Shown piece after piece: positions 1 through 8,417 of a stretch of DNA of 64,000 bases. This DNA comes from Paraburkholderia youngii (GTDB lineage Bacteria; Pseudomonadota; Gammaproteobacteria; Burkholderiales; Burkholderiaceae). The notes under the pieces are model-generated. The model saw only the letters and a program-made list of their open reading frames with translations. It searched no databases and was not told the DNA's origin. The stretch lies in the NCBI RefSeq assembly GCF_013366925.1, contig NZ_JAALDK010000001.1, positions 6,136,001-6,200,000 of the forward strand. The letters are read 5' to 3'. The position numbers and the translations under genes were made by a program. Within the stretch, counting starts at the first letter, position 1, and every line of letters begins with the position of its first letter.

Positions 1-316
1 GAGCGCGACCACCCTGGCCAACGTCAAGCCTGGCTCGGCTGCCTCGCCCGCGCCCGCACCTGCACCCGGCGACGCGAACACCGGCTACTTCCTGCAGGTC
101 GGCGCGTACAAGACCGCCGCCGATGCCGAGCAGCAGCGCGCGCGCCTCGCGTTCCAGGGCTTCGAATCGAAGGTCACGCAGCGCGATGCCGGCGGCGTCA
201 CGTACTACCGCGTGCGCATCGGGCCGTTCTCGAAGTTCGAGGACATGAATTCGAGCCGTCAGCGTCTGTCGGACGCAGGTGTCGATACCGCGGTGATCCG
301 CTTCACCAAACAATAA
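1..316 (+). CDS. SPOR-domain protein, 3' end only (FtsN-like)
   Basis: Only the C-terminal part is present. Reading from base 2 gives 104 codons before TAA at 314-316. A Pro/Ala-rich linker (about residues 10-25) is followed by a SPOR domain that starts at YFLQVGAYK and ends VIRFTKQ, including the typical YYRVRIGPF strand. SPOR domains bind denuded peptidoglycan at division septa, and a linker plus C-terminal SPOR is the layout of FtsN-like division proteins. The N-terminal membrane segment expected for such a protein lies outside the window. The SPOR call is firm. The identity of the parent protein (FtsN or another SPOR protein) is inferred. dsbA follows after 176 bases. Confidence 0.85.
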   Translation, partial: SATTLANVKPGSAASPAPAPAPGDANTGYFLQVGAYKTAADAEQQRARLAFQGFESKVTQRDAGGVTYYRVRIGPFSKFEDMNSSRQRLSDAGVDTAVIRFTKQ

Positions 317-492
317 ATAAACGGTAATGCCGGCCCGCGCGGCGCGTCGAACTATCGGCGCGGCGCGCGAGTCACAAGCACGATGGCCGCTTCGACCTGT
401 ATTGTGGCGGGCCACCACACCGAATCCCACCAGCGGTGACGGGCCTTTCGCATGGCGTCGCCGCGCCACCGCCTTATCCGGGTCTACACGAC

Positions 493-1131
493 ATGAAAAA
501 ACTGCTGAGCATCCTGTTCCTCTCGCTGGGCCTGATCGCGGCGAGCGCGCATGCGTCGCCGACCGCGCCGGTGGCCGGCAAGGACTACACCGTGCTGGCC
601 ACGCCGCAACCTACCGACGTGCCGGCCGGCAAGATCGAAGTCATCGAATTCTTCTGGTACGGTTGCCCGCACTGCAATGAATTCAACCCGTTCCTCGAAG
701 CATGGGTCAAGAAGCAGGCCCCGGACGTCGTGTTCCGCCGCGTGCCGGTCGCCTTCCGCGACGACTTCATCCCGCACTCGAAGATGTTCCACGCGCTCGA
801 CGCGCTCGGCCTCGCGAACGAACTGACGCCGAAGGTCTTCAACGAAATCCACGTCAACAAGAACTATCTGCTGACGCCGGAAGACCAGACCAAATTCCTC
901 GCGAAGTTCGGCGTCGATCCGAAGAAGTACATGGAAGCGTACAACTCGTTCTCGACGCAAAGCGCGCTGCAGAAGGACAAGAAACTGCTCGACGGGTTCA
1001 AGATCGACGGCGTGCCGACGCTCGCCGTGCAGGGCAAGTATTTGACCGGCCCAGCCGCGACCGGCACCCTGCCGGGCACGATCCAGGTGCTCGATTACCT
1101 CGTCTCCCAAGTCCGCGCCAAAAAGATGTAA
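493..1131 (+). CDS. dsbA: Periplasmic thiol:disulfide interchange protein DsbA
   Basis: 212 aa. Oxidises cysteine pairs of proteins newly exported to the periplasm and is normally recharged by DsbB. A signal peptide (MKKLLSILFL then an Ala-rich end) is probably cleaved after AHA at residue 21. The thioredoxin fold carries the active site CPHC at residues 58-61 in FFWYGCPHC, and the cis-proline loop GVPT at about 173-176. The length matches the DsbA family. An upstream in-frame start at 436 would bury the signal peptide behind 19 residues, so the ATG at 493 is preferred. It sits next to the SPOR protein gene, a common arrangement in Burkholderiaceae (known of the group, not shown here). Confidence 0.95.
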   Translation: MKKLLSILFLSLGLIAASAHASPTAPVAGKDYTVLATPQPTDVPAGKIEVIEFFWYGCPHCNEFNPFLEAWVKKQAPDVVFRRVPVAFRDDFIPHSKMFHALDALGLANELTPKVFNEIHVNKNYLLTPEDQTKFLAKFGVDPKKYMEAYNSFSTQSALQKDKKLLDGFKIDGVPTLAVQGKYLTGPAATGTLPGTIQVLDYLVSQVRAKKM

Positions 1132-1146
1132 TCACGAGGCGCCGGT

Positions 1147-1920
1147 ATGACCTCTCCGCTGAAGGTTTTCATTACCGGCGCTTCGAGCGGCATCGGCCTC
1201 GCGCTCGCCGGCGAATATGCACGGCGCGGCGCGATTCTCGGCCTCGTCGCCCGCCGCGGCGACGCGCTCGCCGCGTTCCAGCAGTCCCATCCCCAGAACA
1301 CCGTCTCGATCTATGCGCTCGACGTGCGCGACGCGGAAGCGCTCGCCGATGCGGCCGCGCGCTTCATCGCCGAGCACGGCCTGCCCGACGTCGTGATCGC
1401 CAATGCCGGCATCAGCCGCGGCGCGCTGACCGGTCACGGCGATCTGCGCGCCTTCCGCGAGGTGATGGACATCAATTACTTCGGCATGGTCGCGACGTTC
1501 GAGCCGTTCGCCGCCGCGATGGCCGACACGAAACGCGGCACGCTGGTCGGCGTTGCGAGCGTCGCCGGTGTGCGCGGCTTGCCGGGCTCGGGTGCATATA
1601 GCGCGTCGAAGTCGGCGGCGCTGAAGTATCTCGAAGCGTTGCGCGTCGAGATGCGGCCGTTCGGCGTCGGTGTCGTGACGATCGCGCCCGGCTATATCCG
1701 CACGCCGATGACCGAGCACAATCCGTACAACATGCCGTTCCTGATGGACGCCGATCGCTTCGCGGCGAAGGTCGCACGAGCGGTCGAACGGCAGACGTCG
1801 TTCGCGGTGTTTCCGTGGCAGATGCGCGTGGCTGCGATGTTGCTGCACGTCCTGCCGCGCTGGCTCTACGACCGCGTGTTCGAACGCGCGCCGCGCAAGC
1901 CGCGCGCCGCCACCGAGTAA
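1147..1920 (+). CDS. SDR family NAD(P)-dependent oxidoreductase
   Basis: 257 aa, classical short-chain dehydrogenase. The Rossmann cofactor motif TGASSGIG lies at residues 10-17, NAG at about 88, and the catalytic Ser plus YSASK (Tyr-x3-Lys) in the middle. The C-terminus is basic (RAPRKPRAATE). The substrate cannot be read from the sequence. The gene begins 15 bases after dsbA and is followed 3 bases after its stop by the next gene, so the three probably share a transcript. The ORF opens directly after a GAGGCGCCGGT stretch that can serve as the ribosome binding site. Confidence 0.88.
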   Translation: MTSPLKVFITGASSGIGLALAGEYARRGAILGLVARRGDALAAFQQSHPQNTVSIYALDVRDAEALADAAARFIAEHGLPDVVIANAGISRGALTGHGDLRAFREVMDINYFGMVATFEPFAAAMADTKRGTLVGVASVAGVRGLPGSGAYSASKSAALKYLEALRVEMRPFGVGVVTIAPGYIRTPMTEHNPYNMPFLMDADRFAAKVARAVERQTSFAVFPWQMRVAAMLLHVLPRWLYDRVFERAPRKPRAATE

Positions 1921-1923
1921 GTC

Positions 1924-2742
1924 ATGCAACCCCGTGCGGTCGATGCAGCCGGCGTCGCGCACGAATCCGCGGGCGCCGACGCGCGCATCGTGTCGCTGGT
2001 GCCGAGCCTCACCGAAACACTGTTCGCGCTCGGGCTCGAGCGGCAGATCGTCGGGCGCACCGGCTTTTGCGTGCATCCGCGCGACAAGGTCCGCGCGGTG
2101 CCGAAGGTCGGCGGCACGAAAGCCGTCAAGCTCGACGCGATCCGCGCACTGCGCCCCACCCACCTGATCGTCAATATCGACGAAAACGAACGCGACACCG
2201 TCGAGCAACTGCGCGCGTTCTTGCCGCACATCGTCGTCACTCATCCGCAGACGCCGCGCGACAACCTCGCGCTGTACGCGCTGCTCGGCGCGATCTTCAG
2301 ACGTGAAGAAGAAGCGCGGCGCTTGAGCGGCGCGCTCGATGCGCGTCTGCGCGAAGCCGCCGCTCAGACCTTCGCCGCGCAGAACGTGCTGTACCTGATC
2401 TGGCGCGAACCGTGGATGAGCGTCGCGCGCGACACCTACATCGCCGCGATGCTGCGTCTCGTGAACTGGCACACGTTGCCCGACGTGCACGGCGGCAGCG
2501 CGGGCGCCACGCGCTACCCGACGCTCGACTTCGACGCCGCGCCATGGCTCGCGCAAGTCGACCGCGTGCTGCTGTCGAGCGAGCCGTACCGCTTCACGGC
2601 CGCGCATCGCGATGCGCTCGCGCGCGATCCGCGTTTCACCGGCAAGCGCATCGAGCTCATCGATGGGGAAATGACGTCGTGGTACGGCGTGCGCGCAATC
2701 GAGGGCATCGGCTATCTGCTGCGGCAGGCCGCGGCGGTCTGA
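1924..2742 (+). CDS. Cytosolic helical-backbone metal receptor (BtuF-like cobalamin-binding fold)
   Basis: 272 aa. Resembles the vitamin B12/iron periplasmic-binding fold: RIVSLVPSLTETLFALGL near residues 21-38 is the typical first strand/helix, followed by VGRTGFCVHP and an RPTHLIV segment. Real BtuF is exported, but this protein has no signal peptide (MQPRAVDAAG, not hydrophobic) and no membrane segment. It therefore belongs with the leaderless relatives usually annotated as helical backbone metal receptor. The ligand is unknown. It starts 3 bases after the SDR stop. No ABC permease or ATPase is nearby, which argues against a transport role. Confidence 0.8.
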   Translation: MQPRAVDAAGVAHESAGADARIVSLVPSLTETLFALGLERQIVGRTGFCVHPRDKVRAVPKVGGTKAVKLDAIRALRPTHLIVNIDENERDTVEQLRAFLPHIVVTHPQTPRDNLALYALLGAIFRREEEARRLSGALDARLREAAAQTFAAQNVLYLIWREPWMSVARDTYIAAMLRLVNWHTLPDVHGGSAGATRYPTLDFDAAPWLAQVDRVLLSSEPYRFTAAHRDALARDPRFTGKRIELIDGEMTSWYGVRAIEGIGYLLRQAAAV

Positions 2743-3023
2743 GGCGGCAACACAGCCACGCCGCCCCCATATGGATATGTCGATTAAATTGTTGTCGCCA
2801 TAATGGCCCTTCGATAAGCTTTCGCGAAGGCGCGCCGCCGGCCATGCCTCGAAGGCAGGCCCCTCGGCCTCAGGCCGGGATCGCCCGACCTGTACGGCGG
2901 CGCCGGGAACGTATCACAATCGTGGCGACGCGCGCGCCGGGAGCGCTCTCCTGCCCGCTCACGCATCGCCGCCATAAACACAACCAGACGCACTGCCTGA
3001 CTGCGCTCGTTACCGGAGATCCT

Positions 3024-4610
3024 ATGCGCTTCAATCTGCTCGCAGCCGCCATCCTGCTCACGGCGCCCGCGCTCGCGCTCGCCAAACCACTGACCGTCTG
3101 TACCGAATCGAGTCCCGACGGCTTCGACGTCGTGCAGTTCAATTCGCTGGTCACGACGAATGCATCGGCCGACGTGATCTTCAACTCGCTGGTGTCGTTC
3201 GACGAAGCCGCGAAGAAGGTCGTGCCCGCGCTCGCCGACAAATGGGAAGTGAGCCCTGACGGCCTGACCTACACGTTCCATCTGCGTCCAAACGTGCAGT
3301 TCCAGACCACCGACTACTTCAAGCCCACCCGCGCGCTGAATGCCGACGACGTGATCTTCACGTTCGACCGCATGCTCAACGACAGCAATCCGTGGCACAA
3401 GGTGGCGGGCGCGAGCGGCTTCCCGCACGCGCAATCGATGGGGCTGCCGAAGCTGATCAAGTCGATTACCAAGGTCGACGACAACACGGTGAAGTTCGAG
3501 TTGAACGAGCCGAACGCGACGTTCGTGTCGATCCTGACGATGGGCTTCGCGTCGATCTATTCGGCCGAGTACGCGGACCAGTTGCTGAAGGCCGGCAAGC
3601 AGGTCGACCTGAACGCGAAGCCGATCGGCACCGGGCCCTTCGTGCTGAAGAGCTATACGAAAGACGCGGTGATCCGTTATGACGCGAACCCGACCTACTG
3701 GGGGCCGAAGCCGAAGATCGAGCGTCTGATCTACGCGATCACGCCGGACGCAACCGTGCGAGCGCAGAAGGTGAAGGCTGGCGAATGCCAGATCGCGTTA
3801 TCGCCGAAGCCGCAGGATCTCGCCGACGCGAAGAAGGACAAGTCGCTCGCGATCGTGCAGACGCCCGCGTTCATGACGGCCTTCGTCGCGCTGAACACGC
3901 AGCAGAAGCCGCTCGACAACCAGAAGGTGCGCGCCGCGCTGAACATGGCGTTCGACCGCACGACGTATCTGAAGACGGTGTTCGACAATACCGCGACGCC
4001 GGCCGTGAACCCGTTTCCGCCGAACACGTGGAGCTACAACCACTCGATCAAGGGCTGGCCGTACGACCCGGCGAAGGCGAAGCAGTTGCTCACCGACGCG
4101 GGTTTTCCGAACGGCTTCCAAACGACCATCTGGGTGCGTCCGAACGGCAGTGTGCTGAATCCGAATCCGAAGGCCGGTGCCGAACTGCTGCAGGCCGACT
4201 TCGCGAAGATCGGCGTGAAGGCGGACGTCAAGGTGATCGAATGGGGCGAACTGATCAAGCAGGCGAAGCAAGGGCAGCATGACTCGCTATTCATGGGATG
4301 GGCCGGCGACAACGGCGATCCGGACAACTATCTGTCGCCGCTCTTCAGTTGCAACGCGGTGAAGTCGGGCATCAACTTCGCGCGCTTCTGCGATCAGGAT
4401 CTCGACAAGCTGATCGCCGACGGCAGAGCAACGTCCGATATCGCCAAGCGCACGAAAGCGTATGAAGCCGCGCAGCAGATCATCCACGACGAAGCGCTGT
4501 GGATTCCGCTCGGCTACCCGACCGCGGCCGCGATTACGCGTACGAGCGTGAACGGGTATCACGTGAGTCCTTTTGGACGGCAGAATTTTGGGGCGGTGGT
4601 GGTGCAGTGA
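3024..4610 (+). CDS. ABC transporter periplasmic peptide-binding protein (DppA-like)
   Basis: 528 aa, family 5 extracellular solute-binding protein. The signal peptide MRFNLLAAAILLTAPALALA is followed by mature KPLTVCTESSPDGFD. Family landmarks are the early segment VPALADKWEVSPDGLTYTFH and a late WAGDNGDPDNY segment, both close to DppA dipeptide-binding proteins. Delivers di- or oligopeptides (heme or other ligands in some members) to an inner-membrane permease. No permease or ATPase genes are adjacent, so it is either a stand-alone receptor or its partners lie elsewhere. Earlier in-frame starts run through the preceding gene. The ATG at 3024 is preferred because it begins the signal peptide and has a GGAG just upstream. 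Confidence 0.92.
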   Translation: MRFNLLAAAILLTAPALALAKPLTVCTESSPDGFDVVQFNSLVTTNASADVIFNSLVSFDEAAKKVVPALADKWEVSPDGLTYTFHLRPNVQFQTTDYFKPTRALNADDVIFTFDRMLNDSNPWHKVAGASGFPHAQSMGLPKLIKSITKVDDNTVKFELNEPNATFVSILTMGFASIYSAEYADQLLKAGKQVDLNAKPIGTGPFVLKSYTKDAVIRYDANPTYWGPKPKIERLIYAITPDATVRAQKVKAGECQIALSPKPQDLADAKKDKSLAIVQTPAFMTAFVALNTQQKPLDNQKVRAALNMAFDRTTYLKTVFDNTATPAVNPFPPNTWSYNHSIKGWPYDPAKAKQLLTDAGFPNGFQTTIWVRPNGSVLNPNPKAGAELLQADFAKIGVKADVKVIEWGELIKQAKQGQHDSLFMGWAGDNGDPDNYLSPLFSCNAVKSGINFARFCDQDLDKLIADGRATSDIAKRTKAYEAAQQIIHDEALWIPLGYPTAAAITRTSVNGYHVSPFGRQNFGAVVVQ

Positions 4611-4643
4611 TTTTGCGCTGCGGTTGAAAGCGGAAAGGATAAG

Positions 4644-4670
4644 GCCGACCTTCACGGGTCGGCTTTTTTT
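4644..4670 (+). terminator. Rho-independent terminator after the peptide-binding protein gene
   Basis: Stem GCCGACC (4644-4650) pairs with GGTCGGC (4657-4663) across a 6-base loop and runs into seven Ts. It lies 33 bases after the stop of the DppA-like gene. Confidence 0.85.
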
Positions 4671-4705
4671 GCGCCCAGCGTTTCCTGGTCGATAGAGGTC
4701 GTCCG

Positions 4706-5299
4706 TTACTTCACCGCGTTGTCTGCGGCGGCGATTTTTGGATCGAACGATACGCCTTCGAGACAATCACGATTACGTTCAGCGAAAGCGAAGGACAAGG
4801 TTCCCCACGGGAGAAAGGCTGAATATGCCGTGGTTTCATCCAGTGAATGCCCACGCGGAGAGTCCGTAATTTTGAGGTTGCTGTATTGCGCATGGACCAT
4901 CGCGAGCGTGACGCATTCGCCGCTCAGCCGCCCGAGTGCAAGAAAGCCAGGATGCCCTCCAGTGTGGCGAACGCGCAAACCCACATTGCCGACCACGACA
5001 CCATCTGCCATCTTCCCCGGACCGCCGACGTAAAAGTTGAATTCGGCATTTTGAATTGGATCTTTGGTGGTATCTCTGTCGACAAGGTGAGTCGCAAGCA
5101 CGCTTTCGACTTTTGCCTTAGTGAACGGAATTTGCTGCGCCAAGGCGTCGATGGTCTGCCACAGTGTCATGTCCGGTTGAGTCATCTGTGGATCTTGTCC
5201 GTAGTGTCCGGCCGCGAGGCTGCATCCGCCAAACCACCCTGCCAGACAAAGTACTGCAAGCGCCTTCGTCCAATCACCTGAACGGGTAAGTCTTGTCAT
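4706..5299 (-). CDS. Putative lipoprotein of unknown function, next to the SLT/LysM cassette
   Basis: 197 aa from the ATG preceded by GGAAG at 5-base spacing; longer in-frame starts exist upstream. The N-terminus is a signal peptide (TKALAVLCLAGW) ending in FGGC with Cys26, a weak lipobox, so the protein is probably lipid-anchored. The mature part contains FNFYVGGPGKMADGVVVGNV and LGRLSGECVTLAMVHAQYS, which match no family I recognise. It is divergent from the muramidase-like gene at 5470, with about 170 bases between starts. By position it could be a second periplasmic protector or accessory protein of that cassette. That role is inference only. Confidence 0.6.
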   Translation of the reverse strand: MTRLTRSGDWTKALAVLCLAGWFGGCSLAAGHYGQDPQMTQPDMTLWQTIDALAQQIPFTKAKVESVLATHLVDRDTTKDPIQNAEFNFYVGGPGKMADGVVVGNVGLRVRHTGGHPGFLALGRLSGECVTLAMVHAQYSNLKITDSPRGHSLDETTAYSAFLPWGTLSFAFAERNRDCLEGVSFDPKIAAADNAVK

Positions 5300-5469
5300 A
5301 CCATCTTCCATAGTAGTCCGCGCTGGGTGCATCTGACATTCCGCAACCTTTTGCCGACGTGATCTCGGGCCTTTGACCGTTATACCGACTCCTAATGCAA
5401 TTTTCCTCATGCAAGAAGCCAATAATTGCTCGCAAAGTACCCGCCCACACTTTTGCAGAGGAAATGGTT

Positions 5470-6210
5470 ATGGCTATGCAAGCTCCAACGAGGACAGGTT
5501 TCGAACGGTGGCAGGACGGTGTTAGCAAGGCTGTAAGCGATGCAAGATGGAATTCCTGGGATTGCGAAATCCAGATGGCAGTCAACGAGTACAACCTCCA
5601 TCTTCGCGGCACCTCGGGGTACGTGGCCTTGGATTGGCAGATTATCAAGGCGATATTGTGGGTCGAAACAGGTGCACACGATCCTCAGTGGAATTCCAAG
5701 CCGATGCGCATTGGGGTTGCAGGCGATGTTGGATTGGCATCGCTGCTTTCGGGCAAAGAAGGCGGCGATTTGATTGTGCCGCCAGCCTGGAAAGGACGGC
5801 TGACAATGGCCTCAGCCAGAACGATACCGGCGTATAACATCCGTGCTGGCATTGGCTATTTGCTCATGCGCATGGCGCGTTATAAGTACCGAAGCGTACT
5901 CGGTGCTGACCCTGCGGTTTACGAAATGACTGTCAGGCTAGGGGATAGCCTCGACAAGATGGCGAAGGCTCAGGGCACCACCATCGACACGCTAAAAATG
6001 CTGAATTCCACCGCCACCGTTCTGCACCCCGGACAGGTATTGAAGTACCGGAAAGCTTCGGTTCAAAACACTATTGCAAGCTGGCGCCCCATCTCCACGG
6101 CATTGATAGCAGAGCGTTACAACGGAGGCGGTGACATCAATTACGCCAGGAAGCTCGACTACGCTTTGCCACTGGTGCGCAAAGGAAAGGTAGCCCTATG
6201 CGTGCAATGA
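5470..6210 (+). CDS. Muramidase-like protein: SLT fold with a nested LysM domain, no signal peptide
   Basis: 246 aa from the ATG spaced 8 bases from GAGG; starts at 5464 and 5476 are also possible. The first half resembles a lytic transglycosylase/lysozyme fold with a candidate catalytic Glu66 in LWVETGAHDPQW and IPAYNIRAGIGYLL. A LysM repeat occupies about residues 152-194 (VRLGDSLDKMAKAQGTTIDT, then LHPGQVLKYRK). The late SLT motif AERYNGGGDINYARK comes after LysM, so LysM seems to sit inside the SLT fold. There is no signal peptide, so export would need another route such as type VI secretion. It overlaps the next gene by 13 bases; that product is an exported LprI-like protein. Confidence 0.7.
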   Translation: MAMQAPTRTGFERWQDGVSKAVSDARWNSWDCEIQMAVNEYNLHLRGTSGYVALDWQIIKAILWVETGAHDPQWNSKPMRIGVAGDVGLASLLSGKEGGDLIVPPAWKGRLTMASARTIPAYNIRAGIGYLLMRMARYKYRSVLGADPAVYEMTVRLGDSLDKMAKAQGTTIDTLKMLNSTATVLHPGQVLKYRKASVQNTIASWRPISTALIAERYNGGGDINYARKLDYALPLVRKGKVALCVQ

Positions 6211-6641
6211 AGCAGACCTGTTTCGGCCTGGCCGCCTGCCTATCAACAATGGCCCTCGCGGCCTCAGCTGCTCCCGTCGCAAGCGAGCGGGCCTTACGCG
6301 AGGAATGCAGCGCGTTCTCGCAAGCGGGGATGCGGGACTGTCTGGCAGAAAAAGCAGAGGCCAGTCGGAAAGCCCTCAGACGCGCCGAGGAGAAGATGGC
6401 CGGCACCCTCTCCAAATGGGATGAAGACGACAAGTACGTCAACCAGGCCAAGGCAAAACTCGCCGCATCAAACAGAAAATTCGCTCAGTACCGTGAGGCT
6501 CAATGCGACTTCGCAGCTTCGTTAAGTGGTGGTGGAGCCGGCAGTGCGCGCGAAGTGCGCCATTTAGCTTGCGTTTCCGAACTCAACAACCGGCGAGCCG
6601 AGCAACTACGCAACGCTGCGTCTGACTTGCCCTTGAAGTAA
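6198..6641 (+). CDS. Exported LprI-like (DUF1311) protein, candidate lysozyme-inhibitor/immunity protein
   Basis: 147 aa. A signal peptide (MRAMKQTCFGLAACLSTMAL, Ala-rich to about residue 25) precedes a small helical domain with four spaced cysteines (CSAF, RDCLAEKAE, QCDFAAS, LACVSE). The spacing and the C-terminal YREAQCDF, ACVSELNNRRAEQL pattern match DUF1311, the N-terminal domain of the lysozyme inhibitor LprI. AAAGGAAAGG lies 7 bases before ATG, inside the upstream gene, so the two products are translationally coupled. A periplasmic inhibitor encoded directly behind a leaderless wall-cutting enzyme is the usual effector/immunity order. This pairing is inferred from position and topology. 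Confidence 0.7.
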   Translation: MRAMKQTCFGLAACLSTMALAASAAPVASERALREECSAFSQAGMRDCLAEKAEASRKALRRAEEKMAGTLSKWDEDDKYVNQAKAKLAASNRKFAQYREAQCDFAASLSGGGAGSAREVRHLACVSELNNRRAEQLRNAASDLPLK

Positions 6642-6682
6642 TTCGCATGAGAGGACACCCAGCATCGTTGCGCCGCTCAGTG

Positions 6683-6734
6683 CCTTCGCCCAGCGCGGAC
6701 CTATTCGTCCGCGCTTCTCCGCCCGCGGCGAAGG
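6683..6734. terminator. Nested hairpin between convergent genes
   Basis: Outer arms CCTTCGCC (6683-6690) and GGCGAAGG (6727-6734) enclose inner arms AGCGCGGAC (6692-6700) and GTCCGCGCT (6707-6715). It lies between the ends of two convergent genes and probably limits read-through in both directions. No T-tract follows, so it is not a canonical Rho-independent site. Confidence 0.4.
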
Positions 6735-6741
6735 TCCGAGA

Positions 6742-7815
6742 TCACACCGCCGCAAACCGGATCACCCCATCCGCATCCTGCGTCCGCTTCAATTCCCCCG
6801 CCCGCCACAGCAGATGCAAATGCGCGAGCGCCTCACCCATCGCGAACGTCATCTGATGGATATCGAGTTGGCGCTTGAACATCAGCGGCACGATATCGGC
6901 GGCGCTACGCGGCCTTTCCGCGCACGCTTCGCGCACTTCGGCGAGCCGCGCGTCGTGATGCTCACGCAGTTGCTGAATGCGCGTGCGAACGCCGCGAAAC
7001 GGCTTGCCATGCGACGGCAGCACGAGCGTGTCTTCTGGCATCGTCTCGTAACGGCCAAGCGACTCCAGATACAGTTCGAGCGGCGAGCCCTCAGGCTCGA
7101 TATCGAACACCGACACGTTGGTTGAAATACGCGGCAGCACCATGTCGCCTGAAATCAGCGTGCCGGTTTCCGCACAGTGCAGCGCGCAGTGTTCCGGCGA
7201 GTGGCCGAAACCCGTCACCACGCGCCACGTCCTGCCGCCGATCCTCACGTCCTCGGCTTCGCGCAAACGCCGGTATTGCCCCGGAATCGCCGGCACGAGG
7301 CTCGAGTAATAGCTCGTGCGATTGCGCAGCTTGTCGATCGATTCGGTGTCGTTCAAACCATGCCGCGCGAAATGCCGCGCCGCTGCCTCGCCGCCCGCGT
7401 TCGAACCGTCGCCCGTCGCCATCACGCGCGCCTGCATGTATTCGCCGAGCGTCATCCACAGCCGCGCGTCCCAACGCTTTTGCTCGCCGCCGCCGCACAC
7501 CCAGTCCGCGAGGCCGATGTGATCCGGATGGCAATGCGTGACGATCACGCGCAGCACCGGCAGCCCGTCGAGCGCCGAATCGAACACGCTCTCCCAATTC
7601 GCCTTGATCGTGTCCGACGTGATGCCGCAGTCGACCACGGTCCAGCCTTGCTGACCGTCGATCTCATCGCGCAGCAGCCACAGGTTGATATGGTCGAGAG
7701 CGAACGGTAACGGCATGCGCAGCCAAAGCACGCCTGGCGCGACTTCCATCGTGCGGCCCGAGTCGGGCATCGTGTCGTTGAACGGGTATTGGAGTTGGTG
7801 TTCGAGTGCATTCAT
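6742..7815 (-). CDS. MBL-fold metallo-hydrolase
   Basis: 357 aa from the ATG preceded by GGAGGAAG. Metallo-beta-lactamase fold with the zinc signature THCHPDHIG near residues 103-111, GFGHSPEH for a later metal ligand, ISGDMVLP and a C-terminal PSHGKPF. The C-terminal helical region (HLHLLWRAGEL) is typical of the LACTB2/glyoxalase II-like hydrolases that process thioesters or related esters. The substrate is unknown. It is divergent from a MerR regulator with 158 bases between starts and beside fatty/branched-chain acyl-CoA genes, so an acyl-CoA or side-product hydrolase role is plausible but inferred. Confidence 0.88.
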   Translation of the reverse strand: MNALEHQLQYPFNDTMPDSGRTMEVAPGVLWLRMPLPFALDHINLWLLRDEIDGQQGWTVVDCGITSDTIKANWESVFDSALDGLPVLRVIVTHCHPDHIGLADWVCGGGEQKRWDARLWMTLGEYMQARVMATGDGSNAGGEAAARHFARHGLNDTESIDKLRNRTSYYSSLVPAIPGQYRRLREAEDVRIGGRTWRVVTGFGHSPEHCALHCAETGTLISGDMVLPRISTNVSVFDIEPEGSPLELYLESLGRYETMPEDTLVLPSHGKPFRGVRTRIQQLREHHDARLAEVREACAERPRSAADIVPLMFKRQLDIHQMTFAMGEALAHLHLLWRAGELKRTQDADGVIRFAAV

Positions 7816-7973
7816 GGGGACTGTCTTCCTCCGACGACTCTCCGGCATGGCCAGGTATGCGATGCCGGTCGGCCTGGTTGTGGTTGCGTTCCGCTCAGGT
7901 TGACGATAACGTAAACGTCGATTCTATCGTTCAATCCGGTTTTGTGCCGGCCAAGCGGCCACGAGATGTCCCG

Positions 7974-8378
7974 ATGAATACGCAATACACGATCACCGAA
8001 CTCGCGCGCGAATTCGACGTCACGCCACGCGCAATTCGTTTCTATGAAGACCAGGGTTTACTCTCACCGAGCCGCGAGGGTTCGAGCGGCTTGCGACGCG
8101 TCTATTCCGGCCGCGACCGCACGCGTCTGAAGCTCACGCTGCGCGGCAAGCGCCTTGGCTTCACGCTGTCGGAGATCCGCGACCTGCTGGACGTCTACGA
8201 GTCGCCGACCGACACCGTGCCGCAATTGCACGCGTTTCTCGCGACGGTCGCGCGTCATCGCGAAGTGCTCGAACGTCAGCGCGAAGATCTCGACGCGACG
8301 CTCGAAGATCTGGCGCAGTACGAAGCGCAGGCGCGCGCGTTGCTCGATGGCACGAGGCGCGACGCGAAACCTGCCTGA
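7974..8378 (+). CDS. MerR-family transcriptional regulator (LiuR-like)
   Basis: 134 aa. Winged helix-turn-helix at the N-terminus (YTITELAREFDVTPRAIRFY, EDQGLLSP) followed by a dimerisation helix (HREVLERQREDLDATLEDL). No cysteines are placed for metal binding, which fits the MerR branch that controls leucine/isovalerate and fatty-acid degradation (LiuR type) rather than metal sensors. The ATG at 7974 is chosen because the conserved HTH starts there; earlier frames are low-complexity read-through. It precedes aceK by 39 bases and is close to thiolase and acyl-CoA dehydrogenase genes, its likely targets. Confidence 0.88.
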   Translation: MNTQYTITELAREFDVTPRAIRFYEDQGLLSPSREGSSGLRRVYSGRDRTRLKLTLRGKRLGFTLSEIRDLLDVYESPTDTVPQLHAFLATVARHREVLERQREDLDATLEDLAQYEAQARALLDGTRRDAKPA

Positions 8379-8417
8379 AGCTGCCTGACTCTGACCGGCG
8401 TTTGCGGAGCGCGCGTG

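Noticed and set aside
1132..2607. A 491-codon open frame on the minus strand
   Set aside because: Runs opposite the SDR and metal-receptor genes, with no family motif and Arg-rich composition.
2412..3023. Long N-terminal extension of the DppA-like protein
   Set aside because: It overlaps the preceding gene in another frame and would bury the signal peptide that begins at 3024.
6647..6856. Short open frame after the LprI-like gene
   Set aside because: Covers a hairpin and the end of the convergent MBL gene; no coding evidence.
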